A stretch of DNA of 64,000 nucleotides from Sanguinoderma infundibulare (taxonomy: Eukaryota > Basidiomycota > Agaricomycetes > Polyporales > Polyporaceae), in NCBI GenBank assembly GCA_032821775.1, contig JAVLRN010000001.1:3844001-3908000 (forward strand). Direction: 5' to 3'. Shown piece by piece: positions 34,734 to 47,039 of the stretch. A program made the translations under genes and the position numbers. Position 1 is the first letter of the stretch; each line of letters begins with the position of its first letter. Below the pieces are notes generated by a model. The model saw only the letters and a program-made list of their open reading frames with translations. It had not been told where the DNA came from and ran no database searches.

Positions 34734-36471
34734 TCATTGCTTCTTGCCGTTGACGTCCGCGGCGGCGACCCAGTCGCCGGCCTTGTCCTTCTTGCGGACG
34801 GTGAAGCAGGCGATGCCGAGGAACTCGGTGATGTCGTTGATGACGAGGTAGCAGAAGCGAGCGTAGGAGAGGAAGGCGACGGCGAGCGTGACGTAGACGA
34901 AAAGCGCGGTGCGCGGGAGGGTCGTCTGGATCAGCGGCGGGCTGCGTCGGCTCGGTTCGTCAGCATGTCAGATCGCTCCAGGTGAAGACGCGGACGGGGA
35001 GAGGGGAGAGGGGAGAGGGGAGGAGACGTACCGGCCGAGAAGGAGGGGGAGGTTGGCGTCGAGGGCGCCGACGACGCTCCAGACCCACATGGCGTCCCAC
35101 CAGGGGAAGGGCTGCTTGGTGACGTGGGCGAGGATGACGCGCGAGACCTGGTGGGCGAACTGGAGGCCCCAGGCGCAGAGGAAGGGGACGAAGAGGGTCG
35201 AGTTGAGGATCGTCGAGTCCTTGACGGTCGGGGCGCCGAGCCAGGCGAGCTCGATGGCGACGGAGATGGGGAAGGGGAGGAGCAGCAGCAGGGGGACGAA
35301 GGGGCCCTGGGCGGACTGAACGCGGGCGAGGTAGACGTTGCGGTAGCTGGTGAGGATGTTGTAGAGGAGGACGAGGCCGCCGAGGACCATGAAGGCGTCG
35401 TTTAGGCCGATGCGGGGGACGTACTCGAGCAGGACGGGGTATCTGTCTAGGCGGGTGGTGGTGAGGAAGTCGCGATCCCAGAACTCGGGGCCTGCGGGAG
35501 AGGATTTTGGCTGTCAGGGCCGGCGACGGTTGGGATGCGGACGAGGGAACACTGACCGGTGAAACCTGTGACGACGTAGACGGCAATGATGGAGAGGATG
35601 CCTTCTACCGGGCCAGAGAAGCAGCCGAGGAAAAGTTGACCTACAGAGGTTGGATGGCATTGGCGAGAACCGAGAAAGCGGGGTGAGAATGGGGCGCACC
35701 GGTGTGGTACTCCTCCCAGGTTGTGAGGTAGAAGTTTGCGAGGGTCGCGATCTGGGACGCGACGGTCCACCAGGAGCGGCCGAGGTTGAGAGCACGAGCG
35801 CAGAGGATGACCTCGAGCTAGGGACATGGAGTGAGGACGATAGACATGGGAGGGCAAGGAGTAGAGGGGAAGCATACGGTGGTGTTGAGCGCATCGCACC
35901 CGTGGTCGAACATCTCACCCAATGGGCCAGCCATTCCGGTGCGACGGGCTTGCTTGCCATCGATAGCATCAAGGCTCTGGTATAAGAAGAGACCTGTCGC
36001 CCATCTATTGACACAAGCTTCAGGCTGAGATTCGATTGCCCGGGCAACGACAAAGATAGACGTACGTGAAGTATATCCAACGGGGAGGGCCATCTGCACC
36101 CTCCTTCTCGCACAAGAACTTGGGATCATAATAGATCAAGGTTGCAAAGTTGATGAGAACCAAGCTAAGGCCCGTGAGGGTGATCTTTGAGTCGTGCGTG
36201 AAGGAATAGTCTCAGCTGTGTTGGCGCGGATGGGCACGAGGCGGAGGTGCGTACGGTATTGGGCGCGACCCAGGTCGGCCATAGAGTTACGAGCCAACTC
36301 CAGAAGGGCTGGAGGATGAACCGCGAGATGAGGGACCTAGGTGGGGCGGGATAAGGATGCGATGTCGAGTTGAGGACGGGGATGGACGAGGACAAACTTG
36401 TCGACGCCCTTGTATGCGTATTTCTTGAGGTTCTCGAGCGCCGGCTGTGGGATGTAGCCTGTGCGTGCCAT
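34734..36471 (-). CDS. EPT1: Ethanolamine/choline phosphotransferase (CDP-alcohol phosphatidyltransferase)
   Basis: Last step of the Kennedy pathway: transfers phosphoethanolamine or phosphocholine from the CDP-alcohol to diacylglycerol in the ER. Exons 36471-36398, 36336-36255, 36184-36066, 36004-35878, 35817-35700, 35640-35557, 35491-35032 and 34941-34734; 423 aa. The N-terminus [20 protein letters not shown] is characteristic of fungal Ept1/Cpt1. The catalytic motif is split by no intron: [19 protein letters not shown] followed by HGCD (DG-x2-AR-x8-G-x3-D-x3-D). About seven to eight hydrophobic spans follow. The C-terminus ends in a charged tail rather than a dilysine signal. EPT1 and CPT1 activities cannot be separated by sequence here, so the symbol is provisional. 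Confidence 0.92.
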
Positions 36472-37474
36472 TGGGGCCTGACCAGGGAGAGCGTACGAGG
36501 GGGAGAGCGAGAGGGAAGGAGACCAGGGCCGGGTGCACGGCGGGAGCTGGCCAGCGAGCGCACAGATGGCGACAGCTCAGACCAGAGCGCGTGCATCTTT
36601 TCGTGCCTCTCCCTCTCGCTCCTTCTGATTTCGCGCTACGTCACACGCACGTGCGCCGCGTTTCTCCCCACAGATCCCACTCGCTCTTGTCCGGTCTGAT
36701 GTCTTCACTCTTTCTCTCAGGCAAACATACTCGAAGTAGATCTTCAGTCGCTGCGGTACGTTTTGTCCAGTGCCAGCCTCAGATGATTCCGAACGTGTCG
36801 GCTTATGCTTGACACTCTCACAGAGTTTGGTGCCAGCCTCGACCCCGACGACTACGACGAAGCGATCTTGGACGCCTTGATGGCCTCCGTCCTGAGATGG
36901 ATGGTTTGTCAGTGTTTCGAGACAGGTACCGGGATTCAATGCAAAGTCTACCAGCTGAAAGCCATTTGGGCTCGACCCAGCGTCGTCGTACTCATCCTGA
37001 CTGGACGATTTTGGCACGAGAATAACATATCTGTTGCATCTAGTGACTACTGTGTATTTCGAGTAATGCTACATCTCGCACATTATGATCCAGGTTGTGG
37101 GGTGTACACATCCCGTAATGCAATCAGTTGCGCGTTATCACTCCGCACTAATTGTCGTGACAACATGACCAAACTGCTAAGTCCGGTCTGCATGATGATA
37201 GCTACAGTATGTAGTCTTGTATAGGATATCCTTGGACCTGTTAAACGTCACCGTGAATGCGAAAAAGATCTCCGAGTCGCGGATGGCCCGCTTGTAAATG
37301 AAACGGATTATGCGTTACATTAATATCCAAGACGCAGGAGTACAAGCCTCAAGGAGCCCAACCAACCCCTTAGGCCCGAGGAACGTGTACAATATAATAT
37401 ACAACCAACTCTGAATCGAGACGCCTCCGAGTCCCTATAGCTAGTATAACTCCCGACACTTGCTCGCTGATATC
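36472..37474. other. Gene-free interval, ~1.0 kb
   Basis: Holds the phosphotransferase promoter and the 3' flank of the next minus-strand gene. A plus-strand frame near 36,830-36,910 has an acidic helical stretch (SLDPDDYDEAILDALMASVL), but candidate flanking splice sites do not keep its frame. Nothing else seen. Confidence 0.35.
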
Positions 37475-40400
37475 TCAGAACCCGAGCTGCTCGACCAACG
37501 CCTGCCAAGTCGCATCCAACGCCGGCGGCGAGCTCACGCCCATGTCCATACCACCCATCGGGCCGGGCACCTTGCCATTCAACCCATTCAACCCATTCAT
37601 CCCATTCACGCCGTTCACGCCATTCATCCCATTCATCACAGGCATCCCAGCCCCGTTCATGCCCCACAGGTCCGCCGGGCCGCCCATATTCGACCCGCTT
37701 CCCCCAGGCGCAGACGCGGCGGGGCCTGGCATCCCGAGCCCAACCGCAAAGTCGAGCTCCGGGAACGCCGAAAAGTCGACCGCCTGGCGCGGGTCAAAGA
37801 CCGTCGCCGGGAAGTCCATGTTAAACTGCACGCCGCCAGAGCCGGTGCCGTCGAAGCCCTCCATGTCAAACGCACGCATGTCTTGCATGATCGTCGGGTG
37901 GATCATGTCCGGCTGCACCGGCGGCTCGAACGGCGCAATAGACGGCGGCGGGGCGGCCGCTACCGCAGGAGCAGGTGCAGGTGCAGCCGCGGGACCGGTG
38001 TTGGCGAACTCGGACTCGGCGTGTCGTGTACATGGGCTTGGCCTTTCTGCGGTCGGGCAGATGAGGTGCGTCTTGCCCCCGAGCCTATCGAGCTCGTTGT
38101 GGATCCGAACGGTGTCCTCTGCTGCGTGCTGCTTGTTGAGCGCGTCGTGCGCTTGCTTCTGGAGCCTTCTCATTACATTCTGATGTTTGGGATGGGCTTT
38201 AGAAGATGCGACGACGGATATCCGAAGGGCAAAACGCCATACCAGGTTATTTGAAGCGATCTGGCTCTGACCAGCGGCCTCCTCGAACAGTTCACAGAGC
38301 TTGTCAAGCTCTGATAATGACGACTTCGCCAGGTTCGTTGATGGCGCACGGATGACAAGGAGACACATCACGATCTACCATGATCTAAAGGTGAGACAAG
38401 GACCGAAAAGCTCCAGTGAAGCGCACGTACGCTGCCGGCCAACGCATAAGACCACAGCGTGCCCATACGTGCGGCGATGGTTGGTACGGCCTGGTACGAG
38501 CACCGTGCGCCTGCGAAAATCCGCCAAGCGGAACGGTAGATTGCCATAACCGAAGGCCCGTATCGATGCCTCAACGGATCTTGAGGCATGTCATTCAGCG
38601 CTTGAGAGAAATATGGCCGATGCAGGTTCAGTAGAGCTGGGTAGTAAACACGTCAGCGAGACGTCCAAGTCGGCAGCAATACACGCCACTAACTCGTTTC
38701 CTTCAGCAACGTTCCGAGCAAACGCTGCATTACCAATGGGGTGGTTGGCGGCGGGTTCTCTACCTCACCGCACTGCATGCGTAGTGCAGAAGGAATGGGG
38801 AAGTCGCGAACCCTCCGATCGAGCTCCATAACTCTCGCATAGCTCGGAGGCTTCGCCGAAAACGCGGTGGCCATGATCGAGTGGAGTAGCTTCGTGTACT
38901 GCCATGTCCATACGTGAACTGGTGCAGGGTGCGATGTTAGTCCTACATGACCGGTGGAGGAGGATCGAAGGAAACGAACAGCCAATTTCCCGCTGATCCT
39001 GCTCCTGTGAGAAGACCTCGGGCTCCATTGGCATCTCGCACTCAACATATGCCATGTTGATCGTTGGTGGGCGACCAAACCCAAAGCTCTGGGAACGAAA
39101 GTGTTAGCGTTGGAGTCGACATGGCCTGAGATCACTGACAATCCACGTGTCTTGAACAAACAGCTGCCAGAAGACACGATTTCGCTTCAACGCCGCTTCA
39201 TCGCCAAGCCGCCATCGACTACTGCTCATGTCTAGCGAGTACTTAGCAGACATCCATCTTTTCCGCTGGGATTTGGTACTCACGCAAACCGATCTACGGT
39301 AGGAGTCAGATGGCGCTGGGGGAGGGACAGTGGGGGAAGGACATACGCTGTGTCCCATCTTCACGGCGTGGCCTATTACCATCCACGCTTTATGTGACTG
39401 GGTGTGCGCGGGCTCGCAGTCACTCATCTCGAGGTATTGAGCCATATAGATCTTCGAGAAGAGATTAATGCGGAACGATTCCTCGTCATTGCGAGTGCAA
39501 CATACCATGGTTTGGATAGCGTTCAGGGTTGTATCATGTGCTGGGGGAGCGTATCGTAATGATAGTCGGGAAAGGAGATAATACTCATGCGCCTCCACAG
39601 AATACGGCGGAGTGTTGGGGTCGAAGAGGGTCGCCAGCGCATATATCATCCACATCAACGCAAGCAGGTGTGTTGAACCGATATTGCACTCTGACTTGTC
39701 CTTCCAGGTGGAGTATACGAGGGAGACGATGTCGTCGAAGATGTACTGTCGAGGTAGAGGGTACCATCTGGAAAACACGCCAGAGGCGGTTAAAAGGCGA
39801 ACGGGCAGGGATTACTCTGCACGTACACATATTTCCCGTATTCAAGGAACGTCTCGCACATCTGACATGCTTGAGAGAGCGGTGGAAGGAGTTTCATCAT
39901 CTCAACGCCAATCTCCTTGTTTCGGCAAGGAACATCAAGCTCTTTATTTGCCTCGTCGACGAGTTCTTTCGTGAGCCGAGGAAATCGCACATTGTCATTT
40001 GCTGTTAATCGTTCCGGGGCCTAGGATAGATGGGTATCATCCCGAGAAAGCGAAGTTCAAACGTACTCACATGAATGAGGTACTATGGGAGGCAGCGGAT
40101 CAGAAACTCAAAAATATAAGATGCATATTTGCGCACAAGCGTACCTCAGAACGTGATGTCTGACCAAAGAAACGCGTCTCCCCACGCAATCCCAAGGTTA
40201 GGGTGCCTGGCGGAAATGAATACACACTTGTTCGCTGTGAAAGTGGACGAGAGACATACCGAAGGCATCCAGCACATCCTCTTCGTCAGCCGTTGTCGGT
40301 TGTTGAGACTCACCACTACCACTACTCCCTGGGGAGTCTACGCTAGGCGACGCGCTGGGATAAGCACCAGGAGGTCCCGAATTGTCCACCAGGAGTGGGT

Positions 40401-41075
40401 GGGGATCGTCAGACACGGCGGCTTGCAGCGTTTTCAACGCGGTTTCAAGTGCGTTCGAACGCGTTTGTAGCTGGTCGATCTTCTTCTTGAGCTCCTCGAC
40501 GTCCGCCACGGCCTGCCTACAACGCGCCCCTGTTCACACCGAACCAGTATACACAACGAGTCGGGCGGCGTACCTTGTGCCTTTACCACCAGTGATCAAC
40601 GACCCTGCGCACCCACACCGGGATCATCGTCGCACCCACGCCGCCAACACAAAGAATGTAGGCACATACCATCGGGACATAGTGCCGCACATCCCCTCTT
40701 GGTACAAGTCTCGCACGGGACCTACAACGCCATACCCCCATCAGCCACGCGTTCCCCGTCCACGCATCGAGTTCAGACGTTGACGGGAAGCATGGAACTT
40801 GGAGCTTGAACTTCCACACAACAGGGTCGAAAGGGAGGGGGGCGCAGAGAATGTGCCACAACAGGCTCACCTTTCGGTCGCAACGCAACTTCAACCTTTT
40901 ACCCGGCGAACAGCAGAATCAATACTCCCGCTCGGCCCCCGCAATATTAATGGAAGCGGCGGCGGACGCACCTCCGGCACTCCGCGCACGATACCGGCAC
41001 CCGCCCGGGTCTCTTCCGCGGCTTTGGGGGGTCCGATTCCGGAGAGCTCTTGTCCGAGGACTTTACGGGCGGCAT
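37475..41075 (-). CDS. Zn2Cys6 fungal-specific transcription factor, paralogue A
   Basis: Seventeen exons: 41075-40972, 40895-40871, 40721-40670, 40604-40574, 40516-40260, 40206-40145, 40082-40071 (12 bp), 40020-39827, 39767-39506, 39451-39347, 39293-39284 (10 bp), 39231-39140, 39088-38980, 38918-38694, 38636-38431, 38374-38243, 38179-37475; 860 aa. The Zn cluster is assembled from the first four exons (VPVSCAECRRLKLRCDRK, VPCETCTKRGCAALCPDG), followed by a coiled coil (VEELKKKIDQLQTRSNALE). The middle is a Fungal_trans domain (YLEMSDCEPAHTQSHKAWMV, IGLHMSSSRWRL, FWQLFVQDTWI, SFGFGRPPTINMAY). The C-terminus is Pro/Ala-rich, then an Asn-Gly repeat, ending LDATWQALVEQLGF. Same order as paralogue B. 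DNA target unknown. Confidence 0.88.
37575..37637. repeat. Degenerate 9-bp tandem repeat encoding Asn-Gly-Met/Val/Leu units
   Basis: About seven copies of a unit like cccattcat in the last exon of paralogue A. On the coding strand it reads as repeated (M/V/L)-N-G tripeptides. It is absent from the matching region of paralogue B, so it expanded after duplication. Confidence 0.8.
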
Positions 41076-41720
41076 AGGTGTGTGTGCGTCGATGCGACGG
41101 TGTCGGACCAGTGCAGACAGTCGGGGATGAGGTGGAATGGGGAATGGGACGTCACTGTTCAACGTTCAAGAGCACGCGTAGTGCAAGCTCGCCGTCAGTG
41201 GCAGGTTTGTCAGCTCGGCGCGAGTGGTTGTCCAGGGGGACGGAGTGGTCTTATATCAATGATGGAAGGAGGAAGATAGAACCTTGACTCAGCAGCTCAC
41301 AGATCCGCAATGCTGTGTTCTAGACATCACTTTCAGACTCAAGCAGAGGCCGCGCGGCCGCTCTCGACTCTCGGCATTCCACAGTGTACACCATCCATTG
41401 CGAAGACGACACACACGTTCCTCGCAAACCGAGCAACAAGCTCCATACCCTCACCAGTACCTTCGTCTACATCTCTGGACCAAACGCGTCCACAGATTAC
41501 AAATCAGCAACTACGGTGATAAGTAAATGCGCGGGCCCTCGGCAAGGCTTGAGAAGTAGACCAAGGAAGGGGCAAGACGCCCAGACTCGCATACGCAGTA
41601 GTGTATATCTAGCGCAGGACATTCAACAAGGTCTCAGCATCGCGCCTCCCATGGCAAAAACGGCAGCAACATACCCACTAGTCATACAATTACAATCCGA
41701 GCCACGCAGCGCACAACGCC
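41076..41720. other. Intergenic region between the two transcription factors, 645 bp
   Basis: Promoter of paralogue A and 3' flank of paralogue B. On the minus strand a GATATAAG element near 41,250 could act as a TATA box about 170 bp before the ATG at 41,075. An in-frame ATG at 41,162 would extend paralogue A by 29 residues that have no match in B. Confidence 0.4.
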
Positions 41721-44700
41721 TCAAATCCCAAGCTGCGCCACCAAAGCCTGCCAAGTCGCAGTCATCTCGGCGGGCGTGAGCACAGTCTCCCCCGCCGCCT
41801 GCAGCTGAGCCTGCGACTGCGGCGGGTCTGCAGTCGACTCCAAGAAGTCATGAATCCAATCGACGTTCGGCGCGTTCGGCGTCTGGGAAACGGTAAAGTG
41901 GCCCAGGAGCTGCTGCTGCTGCTGCTGGATTTGGCCTTGCCCGTTCATATTCATGAAGTCGAAGCCGTTGAAGTCCGTCGTGTCGTACGCGGGCGGGTTG
42001 AGGAGAGCGTCGTCCATTGGCAGGTCACTAGCAACGTAGCCTTGGACGTACCCGTTCGGGTTTGACTGCGTCTCGAAGACGGACCGTTCCTTGTCACGAG
42101 CGGTTGCGAACCTCCGGTGGCAATACACCTGTTCGCCGACAGTGTGTATGAGCTGCGTGCGTCCGCCCAGCCGATCCAGTTCTTCGTTGACCAGCGCCGC
42201 GTCCTCCGCCATGACCTTGGTGATCGCTGCGTGCGCCTGCTTGCGCAGCTTTCTCAGAACATCCTGGAAGACGGACGAAGTGAGCGGTCTGCGAGCAGAC
42301 GAACGAAACCGACCTACGATGTTGTTCGAAGCGATCTGACTCGAGTTCGCTGCCTCCTCAAACAACTCGCAGACCTTGTCGAGCTCCAGGAGCGCCGGGC
42401 TCGCAAGACTTGAGGTAGGAGCTCGAGTGATCATCAAACACAGCAGGATCTGCACGATGTCAGTCAAGGAAACCTCACACAAGGACCACGTTTTCACTTA
42501 CAGCGCACGCCAAAGCATGGGACCACGGAAGACTGATCCTGGCAGTGACGCCTGGCGCCGTCCGGTGTGCAGATTGCACGGCGTTGAGGATCCTCCACGC
42601 CGAACGGTATATGATCATCACAGACGCGCCATACTTGTGTCGCAGCGGATCCTCAGGGGAGTCTTTTAGCGCCTGCGAGAGGTATGGCCGATGTAAGTTT
42701 AGGTGCGCTGGTGTGCGCTCCCATCAGCGCATTGACAGAAAGTGAAAACGTTGTCATATTTCACTTGTATCCTTCGCCAACGTCACGAGTAACGTTTGCA
42801 TCGTCCGCGTGACATTCTCTGTTGCGTTTTTCGAAGGAGCACCAGTTGGTTGCTGTACACATGACGGATCCGGGAAGTCGCGAATCCGCTTGTCGAGCTC
42901 GATAATCTTCGCATACGTCGGAGACTTTGCAGCGAATGCGGTCGTCATGATGGTGTGCATGAGCATCGCGAATTGCCATGTCCATACGTGGTCTGTAAGT
43001 AAGCAACGCACAGTGAGAAGTGAGAACGCGAAGAGACGGCCGCTGAACGAGCGACGCACACTCCGTAGACCAGGACGTTCCGGTGGAGGTCATGATGTCT
43101 TCGGGCTTCGGGATGGCGCAATCAACGAACGCGAGATTGATGCTAGGAGGTCGTCCAAATCCAAAGCTCTGCACTGTTATCAGCGAACGACGTCTATCTG
43201 TCCATGGTAAAAGACTCACGAGCCAGGTGTCCTGTGTGAATATCTGCCAGAAGACACGGGCGCGCTTAGCAGTGGCGATATCGTCCAGCTGCCACTTGCA
43301 ACCGGAGACGTCTGCAAGGGAAGGTGAATCATTAGTAACATCTTAAGGCAGCAGCGGGGACACGTACGAAGACCAATCTATGTCGTGGATATATATCAAT
43401 AAGCCAGCGTACATTACAGAGTAATACAGGGCGACATACGCTGTATCCAAGGGTACATATGTGGCGGGTTTGGATCCAGGACTTGTGCGAACCCGTGTGT
43501 GCAGGCTCGCAGTCGCTCATTTCAAGGTATTGTGCCATATACAACTGCCAAATGAAGCATCAACCATGAGCTATAGGTTCTGCGCACAGAGATGGAAGGA
43601 CGCACCATCGCCTGAATAGCTGGCAACGTCGTATCGTATGTCGGGGGCGCCCAACGTAGAGCGATACGGGACAGCAGATAATACTCCATCGCCTCCGCGG
43701 CGTACGGAGGCATTGTCAAATCAAATAAGGTAGCGAGTGCAAATATCATGAAGAGCAACGCGAGGGCGTGCTTCTTCGTAACGTGGCAGTATTCACCGCT
43801 GTAAGATTGTTACGCACAACTGAGCACGGTTGTCATTTCAACAGAAAACGAAGGTCGGTCACTTACGTCGGCGGCTGATAGATAAACGACACGATTTCAG
43901 TATACACGTACTCCCTCGGGAGCGGGTACCACCTAGTCAAAGACATCAGTCGATCACTCCGGATGAAAACAAAGGATGAAAACAAAGGATGCATCTTACA
44001 GATATTTGGCATTTTCAAAATAAATATCACACAGCCGAAGCGCTTCCTCCATGGTAGGCATGCACCCGAGGAACTCCTCTGCCACGGTCTCGTTGGTACA
44101 GAAAACGTCAAGCTCTTTGCAAGCCTCTTCGACAGATACTTGGGAAAGTCTAGGCAAAGTGAGTTTGCTACGGAACGGCGTGAGCCGCTCGGGAGCCTGG
44201 ACGAACGGTCAGTTTGAAATACGCCCCCAGGGTTCGACAAGACCTACGTGGATGAGGTACTGAGAGAGGTCTCAGTTCTAGCATGTCAAACTACAAACGA
44301 TCATCAAGACATACCTCAGTTCTTGACGTTTGACCAAAGAACCTCGCCTCGCCTCGGGTGCCAACCGTCAACGTTCCTGAGAACAGTACCACCAAGCCGG
44401 TCAGCTCGAAGTCCGTCTCGCGTTATCCGGCAACTTTACCGAACGCGTCGAGAGCCTCCTCCTCGCCCTCATCCATCACAGGCTCTTCGCGGGGAGACGA
44501 CTCCGAGCCGCTGCTGCCGCCTACCCGCGTGGAACTCCCAGATGGGGACGTCGATTCGTCTGTGCTCGACGGGCTTGGCCCGCTGGCATCGTCTCGGAGT
44601 AGCGGGTGGGGCTCCTGCGAGAGGGCCCTCAAAGCAGCTTCAAGGCTGGCGACTTTTTCCTTGAGCTCCTCGACTTCGGCCGCCGCTTTCAGTCTGCACA

Positions 44701-45247
44701 GGAACGAGATTCAGTATCAGCATCGATTCCGTACGATTGAACCGGGAGAAGGCGGGTGGGGGACCCACTTTGGTCCCTTGGTCGTTGGGAGAGAGCCTAG
44801 TTACGCGCGATTCGCGGGCTTCGTCAGCCCTTTCAGCTCAATCGAACGCATCCGTCGAACACCCACCGTCCGGGCACAGCGCCGCGCACCCTCTCTTCGT
44901 GCACGACTCGCATGGGACCTACAACATCACACAAATGACATATTTAGTATCTCGCTCACGACACACGCCATCCGCGCGTTGCGGCCCACAAGAAGCCCAA
45001 ATGCGCCCACCTGACGATCGCAACGCAACTTGAGCCTGCACACAAGCACAATATATCAGTCCTCGGTCGATCCCCGGTCGGTCTCCCGCTCGGACACGGG
45101 ACATTCGCAATAGTGACACACTTACCTCCGACATTCCGCACACGAGACGGGGACTCTCCCAGGCTTGCGCCTCTGCCTCGACGTCTCTCCCTCCGCGCCT
45201 GCGCCGCCTGTCTGGGGTTCCTTGTCGTTGTTCCTTACAGGAGCCAT
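41721..45247 (-). CDS. Zn2Cys6 fungal-specific transcription factor, paralogue B
   Basis: Eighteen exons: 45247-45126, 45035-45011, 44918-44867, 44796-44769, 44693-44440, 44376-44315, 44259-44248 (12 bp), 44196-44000, 43932-43867, 43798-43606, 43544-43440, 43377-43368 (10 bp), 43311-43220, 43168-43060, 42992-42765, 42707-42502, 42449-42318, 42263-41721; 811 aa. Zn cluster VPVSCAECRRLKLRCDRQVP then CESCTKRGCAALCPDG; coiled coil VEELKEKVASLEAALRAL; Fungal_trans blocks YLIHAPERLTPFRSKL, YLEMSDCEPAHTGSHKSW, IGLHVSGCKWQL, VFWQIFTQDTWL, SFGFGRPPSINLAF. The C-terminus is Gln-rich with a short poly-Gln run and ends MTATWQALVAQLGI, as in A. It has one intron (43799-43866) that A lacks; otherwise intron positions coincide. 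Confidence 0.88.
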
Positions 45248-45871
45248 GCTGTCTTCGTGTCCCCGGCGGCGTAGTACTGATGACGCCGGAATGGAGCCCC
45301 TGGTCGCAGCTATAAATGGCGCATCCGCGTGGGCGACTACTATTCATCCAATTCGTCGTCGTTGTCTCGCCTCGGGCGCCTATTCACCGACTTCCGATCG
45401 GTCCCGCACACGCGAATGACTCGGATACTTATTCAGAGAGGCCGCGCGACGCGCGTACCATCGGCATCGGCATCACGGTAAGCAACATCTAATCCTTAAT
45501 GCTCCAATATTAGCATTACAGCGGATGCAAAAACCAGCGTTGCATGCGCCGTTCGTGGTGTATAATCGTTCACCTACTGCCCGGGAACACTCAAAATCAC
45601 TGGCATTGACTATAGTATACATCTTACACAACAATCTAGTGGAATGGGGGACGGTCAGTCGAAGTAAGAGCTCGGTTTTTGCTGGCCCTTGGTTGGCAAC
45701 CCCATCCACATTCATCACCCTCCCATTGCAGCCTACTAACTTCAAGATGCTCGAACGTCTGCGAACACTGGGGCGTCGAATTCGATTAGAATACGTCGGA
45801 TATCGCAAGGTTATTCCTCTCCTACCCTCCTTGTTGCATGCACTGACGTACCCACCCGGACTACTATGTAG
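45248..45871. other. Divergent intergenic region, 624 bp
   Basis: Between outward-facing paralogue B and the F-box gene. A plus-strand ATG at 45,747 opens a 20-codon frame whose end (GTTATT) could be a weak donor joining to the AG just before 45,872, so an extra 5' coding exon for the F-box gene is possible but unproven. Confidence 0.4.
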
Positions 45872-46928
45872 ATGTCAGTAGGCCGCGCGTCGCAATGTCT
45901 CCTGTCTCCCCTCCCTTTCGAACTCTTGGAGCACATCTTTGCTCTCGCATGCATGGACGGAGGCTATACGGGTTGCTCCCTCTCTCGTGTCTCCCGTTCC
46001 GTTCGGAAAGCAGCGCGCGCGGGGCGATTCACCTCCGTTTACCTCCACCCGAAACGGCTTTCTCGATTCCTATCGCTCTTGTCTACAGAATGCAACGCTG
46101 CAAAGACGACAGGAAGCTCCTCGCCGAAAGTCAGACATCTCTACCTGGAGGCACCCAAATGCAGTGGCAAGACCGCGCAACAGGCATACGACTGCGATGT
46201 GCTCTCCCTCCTCGGGCTCGTTGCGCCGGACCTCTACACCCTATTCCTGATACAGATCCGCCACCACCTTCCTTGTGATGTCGGGAGAATGAGCTTTCCG
46301 CAGCTACGGGAGCTCACCGTCTTTGGCGATGGACTTCCGTTCACACCATTCCCACTTTCGACGGCCCTCCCTCCTTTCCCCCACCTTTCCCGCTTCCATT
46401 TGATGATCGCCGGGGCGTCGAAAAACGGATACCCGCCAGCCTGCTGCGACCTTCGCCGGTGGGCAGAGCGTGCTCCGCACACGACATACCTTCGTCTCTG
46501 CAATCTATCCGAGCCTATTGACCCCTCTGTCGTCACAGCCAGTGAGTCGGATTTGTCACGTCCCATTTCGGATTCTAACATATTTCTATCCCTTTGTAGC
46601 AGAAGACGATGAAGCAGCACCATATTTGAAACACCTCGAGCTCCTTCTCCTACAAGCCTGCACTTTCGGTCGCTGTTGCGCCAGCTTCGGTTCTATACAG
46701 GCCATGGCGCCATTCCGAGTTGGTTATCAAGGACCGCCTTTCCCGGAGAATCGCTCCGAGAAGCAGCTGGAGAGTGCCGCGCGCGGCGAGTGGTGGGACC
46801 GGCTCGGGGATGGGCCTGGGTGCTGGGAGCAGGAGGACTCTTGGTTCATCGGCAAGCGGTACCTGTGTCCACATCCAAACTGCGGACTGCGTCGAGATTC
46901 GGTTTGGCGATCAGAGGAATTGCCATAA
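45872..46928 (+). CDS. F-box-like protein
   Basis: Exons 45872-46541 and 46600-46928 give 332 aa. Residues ~8-55 fit an F-box (LLSPLPFELLEHIFALACMD, then CSLSRVSRSVRKAARAGRFT), which would bind Skp1 of an SCF ubiquitin ligase. The rest is Leu/Cys-rich with weak leucine-rich periodicity (FPQLRELTVFGDGLPF, FPHLSRFHLMIAG, APHTTYLRLCNLSE, YLKHLELLLLQACTF), typical of the large F-box families of mushrooms. The end is hydrophilic (GKRYLCPHPNCGLRRDSVW). Only one intron (58 bp, phase 1). Substrate unknown. The gene looks intact, although the family often contains pseudogenes. Confidence 0.75.
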
Positions 46929-47039
46929 ATATGCACTCGGTCTATCGGCAGATGACACTCGGGCTATCGGACGCAATCTGAGATGAGGGATGTGACGGTG
47001 GGTTGTCCTGGGGTCGGACCTTGGTCAACTCAACTCAAC

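Noticed and set aside
36705..37224. Plus-strand candidate gene with an acidic helical stretch
   Set aside because: The only plausible donor and acceptor change the frame away from the acidic stretch, and no family was recognised.
37460..38254. Plus-strand His/Arg-rich 264-codon frame
   Set aside because: Antisense to the repetitive last exon of transcription factor A; no independent support.
41384..41779. 131-codon plus-strand frame between the two transcription factors
   Set aside because: Overlaps the 3' end of paralogue B and the promoter of paralogue A; no domain seen.
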